Source: Enoplolaimus lenunculus (taxonomy: Eukaryota > Nematoda > Enoplea > Enoplida > Thoracostomopsidae). Taken from it: a DNA stretch of 64,000 nucleotides. Where the stretch lies: contig JASANG010001354.1 in NCBI GenBank assembly GCA_030248215.1, forward strand, positions 277,951 through 341,950. Direction: 5' to 3'. The translations under genes and the position numbers were made by a program. Of the stretch, positions 49,201 to 59,998 are shown one piece after another (position 1 is the first letter of the stretch; every line of letters begins with the position of its first letter). Below the pieces are notes generated by a model that made no database searches, had not been told where the DNA came from, and worked only from the letters and a program-made list of their open reading frames with translations.

Positions 49201-52200
49201 ACTCTATGTGAGAAGGTGTTAATCTACCGTTACGGCTCTAAAAGTAACTTCTGCGCGAAATTCAATGAACAGAATAATGTTTTGCAGGGCGTATTACGGG
49301 TGAACTTGGTTGCAGCTAAAAATCTTGTGAACAAAGATATCGGATTATTTGCTGGCAAAACTGATGCGTATTGCAAACTTTCAGGTTTATTAACATTTGA
49401 TTCTTGAATTTTAAAGCCCAATGTATGTTTCTAGCTATGTGCCTGAAACACAGAATAGCCCGAGACAATGCACACGTTATTAGCAGCAAGCACCAAATTC
49501 GAAGCTATTTATTAGCTGAGCCGAACTCTTGGTAAACCACGCTTCAATGCAGTGCATACTGAATGCCACGTATAAGTTTTAATTCTAAACCATTTAAAAT
49601 AAATGGTTTTGGTTTTGATTCTTTCAAAATTAATGCAATAAATCAAATCCAAGCAAGTTTGCTCCGAGACAAATTCATGAAAACGTGGCTAAAAACACTA
49701 TTTCCTGCAATTTAAAAAGCATTTGGATATAACTTTCCAACCGAGAGCTATTTCAGTTGGCGGCTCACAATTCAAGTCGCAAACAATTGACAACAATTTG
49801 AATCCAGAATGGCACGAATATTTCGAGGCGATCGTGGGAAACGCGGCCGGTCAACGACTTGTGCTGGAAGTTTTTGACGAAGATAAAGCTGACAAAGACG
49901 ATTTTATTGGCTCGTAAGTTTTTGATATAGGTCGAGTTTATAGATAACTGTCTGTGCTTGCCTTATCAAATGTTTCAAACATTGTGGTAAATGGTTTTGT
50001 TAACCTTATAATAAATTTTTATATTCAATTTTAGTGGACATAACAATTTTTTCCAGCAGTTAAATGGAAATTATTTGAAGAACTGTCTATATATACATGT
50101 TTTCACTTTGATCTTTCATTAATATCCAGTATTTATTGGTTATATGCCTCCTATCCGACAGAGTACATGATTTAAACCATAGTTTAATGTTCGATGTCTC
50201 AGATGAAACAGAAGATATTCATGTGGGAAATGGTACAATTATGTAATATGGCCAGTTGAGCATAAAGTGTAATTGTGAAACTAAAAACATGCTATACTAG
50301 ACTAAAGTTAATCTGTTAGTGTATTTTGCAACTATTTTTTTACTCGATTCTGTGTCGGATTAAATATTTTAGAGTCGCTGTTGACCTAAAACGTGTCAAA
50401 GATGTTGGGAAAATTGATCAGGTACGCTATCGTTATAAGATTACACGCTTTGACGTTTCTTAAAATTTATGCAACATGGTATTTTAAACTGTGTATGGGC
50501 AAACCTCGTTGCAAAATGAAGGGAATTTCATTCAATCTTAAGTACATTAATTTAAATTTTAAACACATTGGCTTAAGGTGGTGTAAAATGTTCTGTTTCA
50601 GGTAGAGCAAATGCTGGTCATATACCTAATATGGAATATCTCACAACAAAGACACCGGTGTTGGGGCTTCGCTAAGATTTCAGTCTAGATTTAAATTTGC
50701 GTTTACTGTTCGAAGCCTGTCTTAAATATCGTAGATTATAATAGATATAATTTTTATTCCATGGCAAAGGTAACACAAGACTAAATAACGAATGAAACAG
50801 CAAGCCAAAGCCTAAATTTAGGCTTACCTTAAGCCGAAGCCTAAATTTAGGTTTACCTTAAGCCGAAGCCTAAATAGAGGCATAAACCGAAGCGTCAGCC
50901 TAAATGTAACCCTTATCCTAATACTAAGCCTAAGTTTTTGACCAAACTTGAACGTCTCGGCATCTGAATCGATTACTCTACCTGTCTCCCAATGAGCAGC
51001 CGCCTAAACATAATAAACCTGGGCCAGTCAACGAAAGCGTGTAAAACTTTTCAATTGCTATTTTAGTGGTTTCCCATTCAAGGTGCAAAACATGGCGATA
51101 TACATTTAACCATGCAGTGGATTTACTTAACTAATGATCGCAACGACGTGTCAAATGTAAGAAATAAGTAAAATTTGCTTGTTTCTCCGTATACAATTGT
51201 TAACGTTTGCCCTCTAGTGTTTTGAACACTTCATTTTACGAATTCTAATTAGCCATATACACTCATATTGACTCAGACTTGAAACAGGGACCCACTGTTA
51301 TTAAGCACTTCCTATATTTGTGTCATTATTACTGTTTAGCCATGGACAGACATGCAGCTGATCGAACGACGAAAAGAACTGTCAAACGCTGTGATGATTT
51401 TATTTGTAGATTCATGCAAAAGTTTACCGGTAAGTGTACTTTAGCATTTACTGTAGTTACACGAATCAGAGGGGGGACTGATATTTATTTGGCCTCTCCA
51501 GAGGGTACCTCCCTTGTTATTCGGTTACGGACTGTTATTTATTTTCAGCCCACGCTCCGCCGCCCTTCTTAACTGATATATATCCGGTACCGCATTATTT
51601 GTCTTGTGTCAATAGCTTGAGCTATAATACAAGGTTAATATACTAAAGGAATGTACTTTCAAAATTTAAGTACGCTTTAAAGTTTCGAACTCAAATTATT
51701 TGGTCCTGGAGTCATTTATGCGCTACAATTAGGGTTAATTGGCATTTATGGACTCTAATTAGGGTTTAGAGACTGTATCCGCTTACGGACTCTTATTAGG
51801 GATACGGGCTGCAATTGATTCGGACTCAAAATGGGGACCCCCTCTTATTACCCCTACCCCTCTTATTCGGGTCAATACAGTATGACCTGATTTCAACTAT
51901 AGTGCTCGGCGTGAACGCTGTTTCATTTACTAAGATGAATTCATTCAGGCACCCTCTCATTGGCGTAGACAGATTTGGTGAAATTATTTTGAATAAATAA
52001 TTTAAACATTATGTATAGCTATCACGCATCGATAGTGCACTATTATTGAAAAATTCTTATTTGCTGTCTTAAAAGACGTCTGTTTAACAATGTCGATAAA
52101 CAATCGTCAGTTTGCAAAAGCAAATTCAAAACACAACGACATGACCTAACTTTGAACACTTAGACTTAAAATAAGTCACCCTGGACAGTTATTAGATACC

Positions 52201-54969
52201 CCGTCTTATTCGGTTCACGAACCTATTTTGACAGAATTATGAATTTGATAAAACATATTTTATGGATGTTTGAAATAGAAATTAAAAAAATAGTTAATTG
52301 ATCTTCGATTTTAAATTTCAGACTTTACAGGGAGATCTCGAACCAACGCCGTATTTAAAGGTTAACTATCGGTCTCAAACGTGGAAACACGGCGCGCAGA
52401 AGAATACTGCTAATCCTGTACTCGAAAAATGTTTCACATTTTTAGTTCAAAACTATAAAGAAGACGTGTTCACTGTTGAGGTAAAACGGTTTTGGCTCAA
52501 TTTGCGCGTTAATTAAAGGTGTAACACGACTCATAGTTAAGGTACAATTAAGAGCCGTGCTACTACCACCACCACCATGCTTTGGAAGCATACAAGGTGT
52601 GCCTTTGGACTCCCAACACTGCGTGCCTTGACGGTGCCTCAAGTGTGCCGAATAGATATTCGGCACGATTGACTGTCATACACCAAGGAAAAGGGCAAAA
52701 ATATTCGATACGTAGTTTAGACATATGTAACATGCATGATGTTTTATGACTTATAAACTTTAAAACACCACGTGTAAATTTTTTCAGCCTCCAGTATATA
52801 TTTTCCGATACTGGTTAGTTTATTCATGAGAACCAAAAGTTATCTGTTATGTGGCCATGGTACAAATCAGTTGTAGCACTGTTTATTGCTATTCCGATAT
52901 ACAAACTCGCACTGCTAAAGCGTTGTTTCAAGCGTACGATGCCCTCAGACACCTCTGTAAAATGCTGACAGTGCAACTCAAGGACTAAAGCACCACACTC
53001 GTGTAGAAATCATACTTCTTGTACTTTCGAGTGTACATTGTACTACACGTTAGCGGTTCTCTCGTGAACGCACTCGCCTGATTTGGCTCGGCTCGGGTTG
53101 TAGGTACAATTAACGCATCGCACAAGTGCTATTGATCTTTGAATTGCCATTCATTACTTAATAAAGCTAGGTAGCTGCATATTCACCATCTTGTAATTGT
53201 CATTGTCATTAATTTATCAATATTAAGAAATCTATCGGAAATAAATTGCATTTCGAAGAAAAATCCGTGCGCATATACCGACGGTAAGTATTTTGATAAA
53301 CGCCGCAACCAGTAATAACTTTTATGCGTTGTTTTGCAAGACTAGTGATTTCATTAAGAGTCTCTTTCGCTTTCGAATGATGACTCGATCTACTCATTGT
53401 AGCTTCTTCAATGGCGTTCAGACAAAAGCCTTGGTTCTTTAACGATTGGCATTAATAGTTTGTTGCAAGAAGATGAATTGAAAGTTGTGCAACGCAAATA
53501 TCCGCTTCGATTAGGGGCTTATGAAGCGACTATAACGCTTTCGATGCAGTTGCTGGTGAGTCAAATGTGGAACAACTTTTATTAATGTTATTAATGTTTT
53601 TCTGGCCAATAGACGAAGACAACGCAAAATATGGACATTTCGGATCAATTACTTGTTCGTGTACCTAAAATCAACTAATTCGCCTTTTTTGGACAACCTC
53701 GTGATAACTCAGCTTACTTTTTGCTCGATATTTAGGAGAGTTACGCGTTTATAACGGTGATAGTACTAAACGGCATTGAGAATGAACAATTCGTTGGTGA
53801 GTATTAAAAGTGACCAATGTATTTTTCCCACTACACAAAGTATTACTTAAACCAAGTATGCCAACAAAGTTTTTCAAAACGGTGTATATACCTAAGTCAC
53901 TAAACCAAAACGAGCTTGTGTCAGCCGAGAACTCACGCAGAAACGTCTGTTATATAACTGCGGTACTGCGAATTGCGACTGCGTTTAATCAGTTGTATCA
54001 AGGCAAATTGCTGGAATGCATTGAAACAATGCACGAAAATGGTAATCGTTTATTGTGGGTTACATTTTTTGTTTTTTAGCTTCTAAGCGGCCACGTTCAT
54101 CAGTCAACCTATCTTTAATAAACAATCTTGCCTTGAAATCACGACATTGCGCTAATATATATATGAGAATAAATCATTTCACTGATTGTCCTCATTCTTA
54201 AATCGTTTATACCGATGTGGCATTGTCTTTAATTATATTACTGAAGTGTCCCGAATAAGAGGGGGTTGGGGGTTAGACTGATATTTGCTTGGTCTTTCCA
54301 AACGGTACCCCTCTGTTATTTGATTACTGATTGCTATTTATTTTTAACCCGCCCTCCGCCACCCCTCTTTGCTAAATAATATTTATCCGGTATTGCAACT
54401 TTCTGTTGTTGAAACGTTTACTTATCTTATATTAAAAGCTTGAGCGATAATGCAAGGTTATACCTACTTATGAATTTGCTTTCAAAACTTGAGTATGCTA
54501 AAGTTTGTATCAACCTATTTGGACTTTCAGTCATTTATACACTACAATTAGGGATAATTGACATTTATGGACTCTAATTAGGGTTTAAGGCTCTATCCGA
54601 TTACGGACTCTTATTAGGGGGATACTGAAAATGGGGAGCCCCTTATTATTCCGGTCACTACAGTAATTAGAAACAACTCGCAATAGTCTAGATGTACTGT
54701 CTATTTATACTCTTAAAACTTTACCTCAGCAATAAAATAAATATTTCACCTGTCCTGTAATATATATGTACGATTATATATTCTGCTTATTACATACCGG
54801 GGACAAAATGGAGTAAGCTTTAAAAAGTGCATCAAAGAATATTTCTAAAAGAAACCAGCAGCTAGGTGTAATTTCTTTCCTGGGTTTCCGAGCAAACCGT
54901 CCTTGACTCACGTTTGAATTTGTTTCAACAGCGTTAGGTCATAAAAAGAAGGATTCTGCTGGAGGTTAA
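43271..54969 (+). CDS. ESYT: extended synaptotagmin, two-C2 form
   Basis: Seventeen exons join in phase: 43271-43445, 43889-43962, 44427-44561, 45345-45482, 46050-46126, 46603-46669, 46975-47064, 47648-47824, 49288-49384, 49757-49913, 50373-50421, 51067-51156, 51340-51429, 52322-52480, 53403-53555, 53736-53796 and 54932-54969, giving 608 residues. E-Syts tether the endoplasmic reticulum to the plasma membrane and move glycerolipids. Residues about 38-76 form the hydrophobic ER hairpin. About 100-311 are the SMP lipid-transfer domain (LPEWVQFPDTERAEWLNK, WPYVAAY, PPRVTGITTYTE, GKLRVVAAPL, GAVTAYFMDNP, MPNSIVVP). C2A is 312-440, with Ca-binding acidic residues kept (GKTDAY, DEDKADKDDF). C2B is about 443-575, and its loops (EPTPYLKV, LLQWRSDKSLGS) lack the Asp cluster. 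There is no third C2; the end is GHKKKDSAGG. The last two exons fit by phase but lack family support. All introns are GT-AG and several carry MITEs. Which E-Syt number it corresponds to is undecided. Confidence 0.95.
44145..44240. repeat. TTAGGC run in E-Syt intron 2
   Basis: ATTAGGCTTAGGCTTAGGCC, then GAGCTTAGGCTTGGCTTAGG. This is the least degenerate stretch of the motif in the window. Confidence 0.7.
45883..45995. repeat. small inverted-repeat element in E-Syt intron 4
   Basis: CGTAGCCAGCTCT at the left and AACTCTGGCTACGG at the right are inverted. The interior CAAGGATTTTCAATCGGCC resembles 39270-39290, and the GTAGCCAG terminus also occurs at 23405 and 28304. Probably a MITE family. Confidence 0.5.
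46160..46220. repeat. GCCTAA run in E-Syt intron 5
   Basis: GCCTACTAAGCCTAAGCGCC and TAATCCTAAACCTGAGCCTG motifs, preceded by ATCATGTCAACTAAT like the TTAGGC-core MITE terminus. Confidence 0.5.
47117..47380 (+). mobile_element. piggyBac-type MITE with tRNA-like module
   Basis: 264 bp from TTAA to TTAA. It starts TTAACCCTTTCACTCATAG and ends ATGTGAGAAAGGGTTAA, inverted termini of CCCTTT type as in piggyBac elements. Inside, the plus strand shows an A-box-like CTATAGCTCAGCG and a B-box-like GGGATCGATTAC (about 47275-47335), in the order of the array copies but reversed in orientation. It lies in E-Syt intron 7. Confidence 0.8.
48175..48262. repeat. TTAGG-like run in E-Syt intron 8
   Basis: ACTTAGGTTTAGATATAAG, CTGAGGCTAAGGC and CTAGCTTAGGCTTAGC motifs. 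Confidence 0.5.
48438..48650. repeat. candidate MITE in E-Syt intron 8
   Basis: AGCGGACCCAGAGGGGGG at the left and GGAATTTTTGGATCCGTCTC at the right look like degraded inverted termini. Inside, TAAAATG-TAAGGTCCCTACC occurs twice about 57 bp apart. Confidence 0.4.
48811..49250. repeat. TTAGGC-core MITE split by a TTAA MITE
   Basis: The left part is GGCCCATGTTACTTTTAGGG through CGCTTAGGCCTAGGCTTTGG. The right part is CTACCGTTACGGCTCTAAAAGTAAC. It is interrupted by the piggyBac-type MITE 48952-49222. Compared with the uninterrupted copy at 18868, the break falls in a single TTAA, which is duplicated here. Confidence 0.75.
48952..49222 (-). mobile_element. piggyBac-type MITE with tRNA-like module
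   Basis: 271 bp from TTAA to TTAA, with ends TTAACCCTTTATCACAG and TATGTGAGAAGGTGTTAA. On the minus strand an A box TAGCTGAGTGG (49061-49051) and a B box GAGTTCGAATCC (49019-49008) are spaced as in a tRNA gene. The sequence closely matches the MITE in the 15210-17436 array. The TTAA duplication within another MITE shows that it moved as a unit. Confidence 0.85.
50800..50942. repeat. GCCTAA/TTAGGC run in E-Syt intron 11
   Basis: Contains a clear 32-bp tandem unit, AAGCCTAAATTTAGGCTTAC-type followed by CTTAAGCCG, present about three times. Further CCTAATACTAAGCCTAAG motifs follow. Confidence 0.7.
51449..51882. mobile_element. TA-flanked MITE in E-Syt intron 13
   Basis: 434 bp. TACTGTAGTTACACG at the left and GGGTCAATACAGTA at the right, with all internal blocks of the 27845 copy in the same order. 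It starts only 20 bp after the exon 13 donor. Confidence 0.85.
54239..54665. mobile_element. TA-flanked MITE in E-Syt last intron
   Basis: 427 bp. TACTGAAGTGTCCCGAATAA at the left and CCGGTCACTACAGTA at the right, with internal blocks co-linear with the copies at 27845 and 51449. Confidence 0.85.
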
Positions 54970-55614
54970 TGACAGTCCCGGTAGTAAGATTAGTTGCGCC
55001 TTTCAGTGACATTGTTTGTATTAACTTTGTATAAATTTTTGAGCTTTAACTTTACCAAGAATTCTCAAAAACCTATTTAATTAAAGCAATAATATACATT
55101 AGACAACAGACTGCAGATTATTGTTAAAATTGGTTAATTTATTGGCAGTTTCATTGCCGAATTTTAGCTCACTTCTGACTTCGGAGCAGCAGTTTGTTTA
55201 TTATAACCTGTTTCTCATATACATCCTGTTCTTCTGTTACACGATTTCGAGTCGTGATTTGAACACCACAGTCTCTTGGGAGTAGTGGGAGAGTCTCGTT
55301 CGTTATGTGTATGCTGTTCAACATTGTACGTTGCGCGTTTATCAAACTTAACTGGTCACAGAATTTTCATATAAATATTTAAAAAATTGCTCGCTGTCAT
55401 ATGTACCTATATAAATATTAACTCAACTGCAGCATAAAAAACTAACTCCGGCCAAAAATTTGTCTTTTATCTATCTGTAACGTTAGCGATTCAGTTATAA
55501 CACGGAATACTATACAGTGACTGTTTGTGTAAATCAATGTGAACTAAACGAAAGGAATTTAACGTACTCACCTGCTGGTTTGCGCAGACTTTGAAATTTT
55601 TTCTCGGCTGTTTC

Positions 55615-55971
55615 TTAATGCTTGTTAACCGGAGCAATAAATTTGCGGAAGGAAGTAGGTTCGGCGCAGCTGCTAACTTTGCTAGCTTCTCGTCGGGTCA
55701 GTCTCCACAAGAGACCATACATACAGACTGAAACATCGTTGGGAACCGGCTCTATTACAGCAAGCAACGCTCTTTTATCGGCAATTTCCGCTTCATGAAA
55801 TTTCGGTAGTGTGGCATGTGCATTGCCAGCACTATCCTGACCGATTTTAAAATGTGCACCATCGAATTGCGCAGTCTGCAATCCATGAAAATCAGATTGG
55901 ACAGGTGGCAAATCATCAGAGTTCGCACTCGGCGACTGAAGGTGTACGCTTGACCTGATATTCTTGAACAT
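55615..55971 (-). CDS. unidentified 118-residue protein
   Basis: An ATG-to-stop frame of 118 residues, distinctly GC-richer than its surroundings. The N-terminal half is polar (SSVHLQSPSANSDDLPPVQS). The second half has an ordered-looking stretch from HEAEIADKRALLAVIEPVP to YGLLWRLTRREAS. No signal peptide, membrane span or known motif is visible. A good donor (CAG|GTGAGT) lies 49 bp after the stop, so the frame could belong to a gene with a further downstream exon or an alternative reading. It lies 0.65 kb downstream of E-Syt in the opposite direction. I do not recognise a family, and single-exon status is an assumption. Confidence 0.5.
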   Translation of the reverse strand: MFKNIRSSVHLQSPSANSDDLPPVQSDFHGLQTAQFDGAHFKIGQDSAGNAHATLPKFHEAEIADKRALLAVIEPVPNDVSVCMYGLLWRLTRREASKVSSCAEPTSFRKFIAPVNKH

Positions 55972-56670
55972 ACTTGGTTAGGTTGAATAATGCTAAAGTT
56001 TTAGATTACAATCAGCGTTGACTTAGATTAATTGTTCGCCATATATTGATAATGCAACCGCTGAATGCAAAATGCTGTTGCAACACTAAAAGCAAAATGT
56101 TGTTTTAGATTCGAATTTGCGTTTAAATTTTTGATTTAAAAGGTATAAAGCAGTTTAGTACCTTGTACAACTTCCCATCAATGATTAATTTATCACCAGA
56201 TTAAAATGTAACGTGATTTTCAAGTACCGAGATAAAGAACAACAAAAACTACATTACGCGAACTTCCAGCATATAATTTTTGTAAATTAACATATATACT
56301 TGCACACCAAGAACAAATTAAAGTCTCGCACTTTTTCTATATTTAAAATTTATTCTATAAAAAATATAATCATATGAACACGATAGTGTTCATATATATG
56401 GTTCGCGCTTCTCAAGTGCGTATTTTCAGTTTAGTTTGCATGTTGGTACTCAAGTAATAGCAGACCTATTTCGTTTAAATTTTGTACACTGGTACTCTAG
56501 TCCGTCGGGAATATCTGTGCCAAAGGATTTGCGAAAAGAGCGTGGCCTTCAGTAGTTACGGTCAAAAAACTCGTTACAGAAAGTGCACGAAATTTTCCAT
56601 TTTGGTTCAGCACTTTTTTCCCGTTAGCTATGTAATTTAACGGTTGTAACTTTCACCACTTTATAGAGCT
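55972..56670. other. spacer, nothing recognised
   Basis: AT-rich sequence between the 118-residue ORF and the minisatellite. It would contain the ORF's 5' flank. No exon or repeat is seen. Confidence 0.4.
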
Positions 56671-59022
56671 TGTGGTTGGTTTCATCCCAACTGTCGGTTT
56701 CACCCCAACGATTGGTTTCACCCCAACAGTCGGTTTCACCGCAACGGTTGGTTTCACCCCAACAGTCGGTTTCACCCCAACGGTTAGTTTCACCCCAACA
56801 GTCGGTTTCACCCCAACGGTTGGTTTCACTCCAACAGTCGGTTTCAACCCAACGGTTGGTTTCACCACAACGGTTGGTTTCACCCCAACAGTTGGTTTCA
56901 CCCCAACGGTTGGTTTCACCCCAACAGTTGTTTTCACACCAACGGTTGGTTTCACCCCAACGGCTGGTTTCACCCCAACGGTTGGTTTCACTCCAACGGT
57001 TGGTTTCACCCCAACAGTCGGTTTCACCCCAACGGTTGGTTTCACCCCAACAGTCGGTTTCACCCTAACGGTTGGTTTCACCCCCAACAGTCGGTTTCAC
57101 CCTAACGGTTGGTTTCACCCCAACGTTGGTTTCACCCCAACGGTTGGTTTCACCCCAACGGTTGGTTTCACCCCAACGGTTGGTTTCACCCCAACAGTCG
57201 GTTTCACCCCAACGGTTGGTTTCACCCCAACGGTTGGTTTCACCCCAACGGCTGGTTTCACCCCAACGGTTGGTTTCACCCCAACGGTTGGTTTCACCCC
57301 AACAGTCGGTTTCACCCCAACGGTTGGTTTCACCCCAACAGTCGGTTTCACCCTAACGGTTGGTTTCACCCCCAACAGTCGGTTTCACCCTAACGGTTGG
57401 TTTCACCCCAAAAGTCGGTTTCACCCCAACGGTTGGTTTCACCCCAACAGTCGGTTTCACCGCAACGGTTGGTTTCACCCCAACAGTCGGTTTCACCGCA
57501 ACGGTTGGTTTCACCCCAACGGTTGGTTTCACCCCAACAGTCGGTTTCACCCTAACGGTTGGTTTCACCCCAACGGCTGGTTTCACCCCAACAGTTGGTT
57601 TCACCCCAACGGTTGGTTTCACCCCAACAGTTGTTTTCACACCAACGGTTGGTTTCACCCCAACGGCTGGTTTCACCCCAACGGTTGGTTTCACCCCAAC
57701 GGTTGGTTTCACCCCAACAGTCGGTTTCACCCCAACGGTTGGTTTCACCCCAACAGTCGGTTTCACCCTAACGGTTGGTTTCACCCCCAACAGTCGGTTT
57801 CACCCTAACGGTTGGTTTCACCCCAACGTTGGTTTCACCCCAACGGTTGGTTTCACCCCAACGGTTGGTTTCACCCCAACGGTTGGTTTCACCCCAACAG
57901 TCGGTTTCACCCCAACGGTTGGTTTCACCCCAACGGTTGGTTTCACCCCAACGGCTGGTTTCACCCCAACGGTTGGTTTCACCCCAACGGTTGGTTTCAC
58001 CCCAACAGTCGGTTTCACCCCAACGGTTGGTTTCACCCCAACAGTCGGTTTCACCCTAACGGTTGGTTTCACCCCCAACAGTCGGTTTCACCCTAACGGT
58101 TGGTTTCACCCCAAAAGTCGGTTTCACCCCAACGGTTGGTTTCACCCCAACAGTCGGTTTCACCGCAACGGTTGGTTTCACCCCAACAGTCGGTTTCACC
58201 GCAACGGTTGGTTTCACCCCAACGGTTGGTTTCACCCCAACAGTCGGTTTCACTCTAACGGTTGGTTTCACCTCAACAGTCGGTTTCACCCTAACGGTTG
58301 GTTTCACCCCCAACAGTCGGTTTCACCCTAACGGTTGGTTTCACCCCAAAAGTCGGTTTCACCCCAACAGTCGGTTTCGCCCCAACGGTTGGTTTCACCC
58401 CAACGGTTGGTTTCACCCCAACAGTTGGTTTCACCCCAACGTTGGTTTCACCCCAACGGTTGGTTTCACCCCAACGGTTGGTTTCACCCCAACGGTTGGT
58501 TTCACCCCAACAGTCGGTTTCACCCCAACGGTTGGTTTCACCCCAACGGTTGGTTTCACCCCAACGGCTGGTTTCACCCCAACGGTTGGTTTCACCCCAA
58601 CGGTTGGTTTCACCCCAACAGTCGGTTTCACCCCAACGGTTGGTTTCACCCCAACAGTCGGTTTCACCCTAACGGTTGGTTTCACCCCCAACAGTCGGTT
58701 TCATCCTAACGGTTGGTTTCACCCCAAAAGTCGGTTTCACCCCAACGGTTGGTTTCACCCCAACAGTCGGTTTCACCGCAACGGTTGGTTTCACCCCAAC
58801 AGTCGGTTTCACCGCAACGGTTGGTTTCACCCCAACAGTCGGTTTCACTCCAACGGTTGGTTTCACCCAACAGTCTGTTTCACCCAAACGGTTGGTTTCA
58901 CCCCAACGGTTGGTTTCACCCCAATGGCTGACTTCACCCCAACGGTTGGTTTACCCAACGAACAATGTCACCCCGTGGTTGTTTCGCCCCAATGGTTGGT
59001 TTTATACAAATACGTTGGTTAG
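56671..59022. repeat. 18-bp minisatellite with higher-order repeats
   Basis: About 2.35 kb of an 18-bp unit, GGTTGGTTTCACCCCAAC, with variants CAGTCGG, CTAACGG and GCAACGG; by length about 130 units. Variant order repeats with a period of 703 bp (57072 and 57775; 57360 and 58063), and a shorter step of 613 bp follows (57818 and 58431). Because 18 is divisible by 3, open frames appear on both strands (VGFTPT on plus, GVKPTV on minus), the longest 378 codons. Scattered units of 17 or 19 bp shift the frame, and no start context, splice site or flank supports coding. Edges are degenerate. Confidence 0.93.
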
Positions 59023-59151
59023 GCGCTTGTTGTCAGGATAAAAGTTTCTGTCATGCAAACGATTTATTGAAACTCTGTATTTAGTTTAAACAGTCTTCTC
59101 ATTTTTCATTGTTCAGATTGATGGATTAATCAGCAGCTTGGTAAAGCGGTT

Positions 59152-59998
59152 GAAACTAGAAAAAATTGCTCAGCACTTGAGCAGCATGGAATATGCTTCA
59201 TATTCCTATTAAAAGGATAGTAACTAGACCAGCACATTCGTTCGATGTAACCTGGAAAAATATTAAGAAACAATGGCGTCCAAAATCATGTTGACTATTA
59301 ATTCTTCTGAAACATATTGCGGATAGCGAAATTTCTGTAATTTTCTTTTTGTAAGAAACAAATGTTTTGCTTAAAATGTGTATTGAAGTTTTCTACAAGA
59401 ACGTACTAAACTCACCTTTGGCTCTCTATTAACATAGTTAATTGAATTTCATAAGAACACTGTATGGCAACATAATTGGTGAGTTAGAGTATTGATAAAC
59501 AATTTTGTTTTAGATACTTTCTGAAACAAGGCGTTGTCACAAAATGACTCGCAATTGATGCTTTAAAAACGACTCTTTACTTTAGCCGACTTTTAACCTT
59601 AGCGACAAACAAACAAGTTTACAGGTCTACCGAGTTATTTGTTTCACTGCATAGTCACGACTAGAGGCTCAAAATTCTCACCGTATTCTGGCAGCATCGA
59701 CTAATCTGGCAAAAGCAAACATCGCTCTACTTCAGCCATGTCTCTGTAACCCAGCCATTATCTAAGAAACTTCATAAAATGCCTAATAAATCTGCCAAAA
59801 CTTTCAACATAAAAATAGATTTGCTATCCGCAATATGTTTCAGAAGAATTAATAGTCAACATGATTTTGGACGCCATTGTTTCTTAATATTTTTCCAGGT
59901 TACATCGAACGAATGTGCTGGTCTAGTTACTATCCTTTTAATAGGAATATGAAGCATATTCCATGCTGCTCAAGTGCTGAGCAATTTTTTCTAGTTTC
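59152..59998. repeat. fold-back element with 176-bp identical arms
   Basis: The left arm 59152-59327 and right arm 59823-59998 are exact reverse complements by direct reading, separated by a 495-bp spacer. Beyond the right end, pairing weakens but GGTAAA-like sequence remains on both sides. No open frame of interest is inside. It could be a fold-back MITE or a local inverted duplication. Confidence 0.9.

Noticed and set aside
53810-54079. Further E-Syt exon
   Set aside because: The frame has no C2-like pattern and no acceptor in the needed phase. The short exon at 54932 fits phase and ends cleanly.
56672-57808. 378-codon open frame of VGFTPT repeats as a protein gene
   Set aside because: The frame is a by-product of an 18-bp repeat and is open on both strands. 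It is shifted by 17- and 19-bp units and has no flanking exon or start context.
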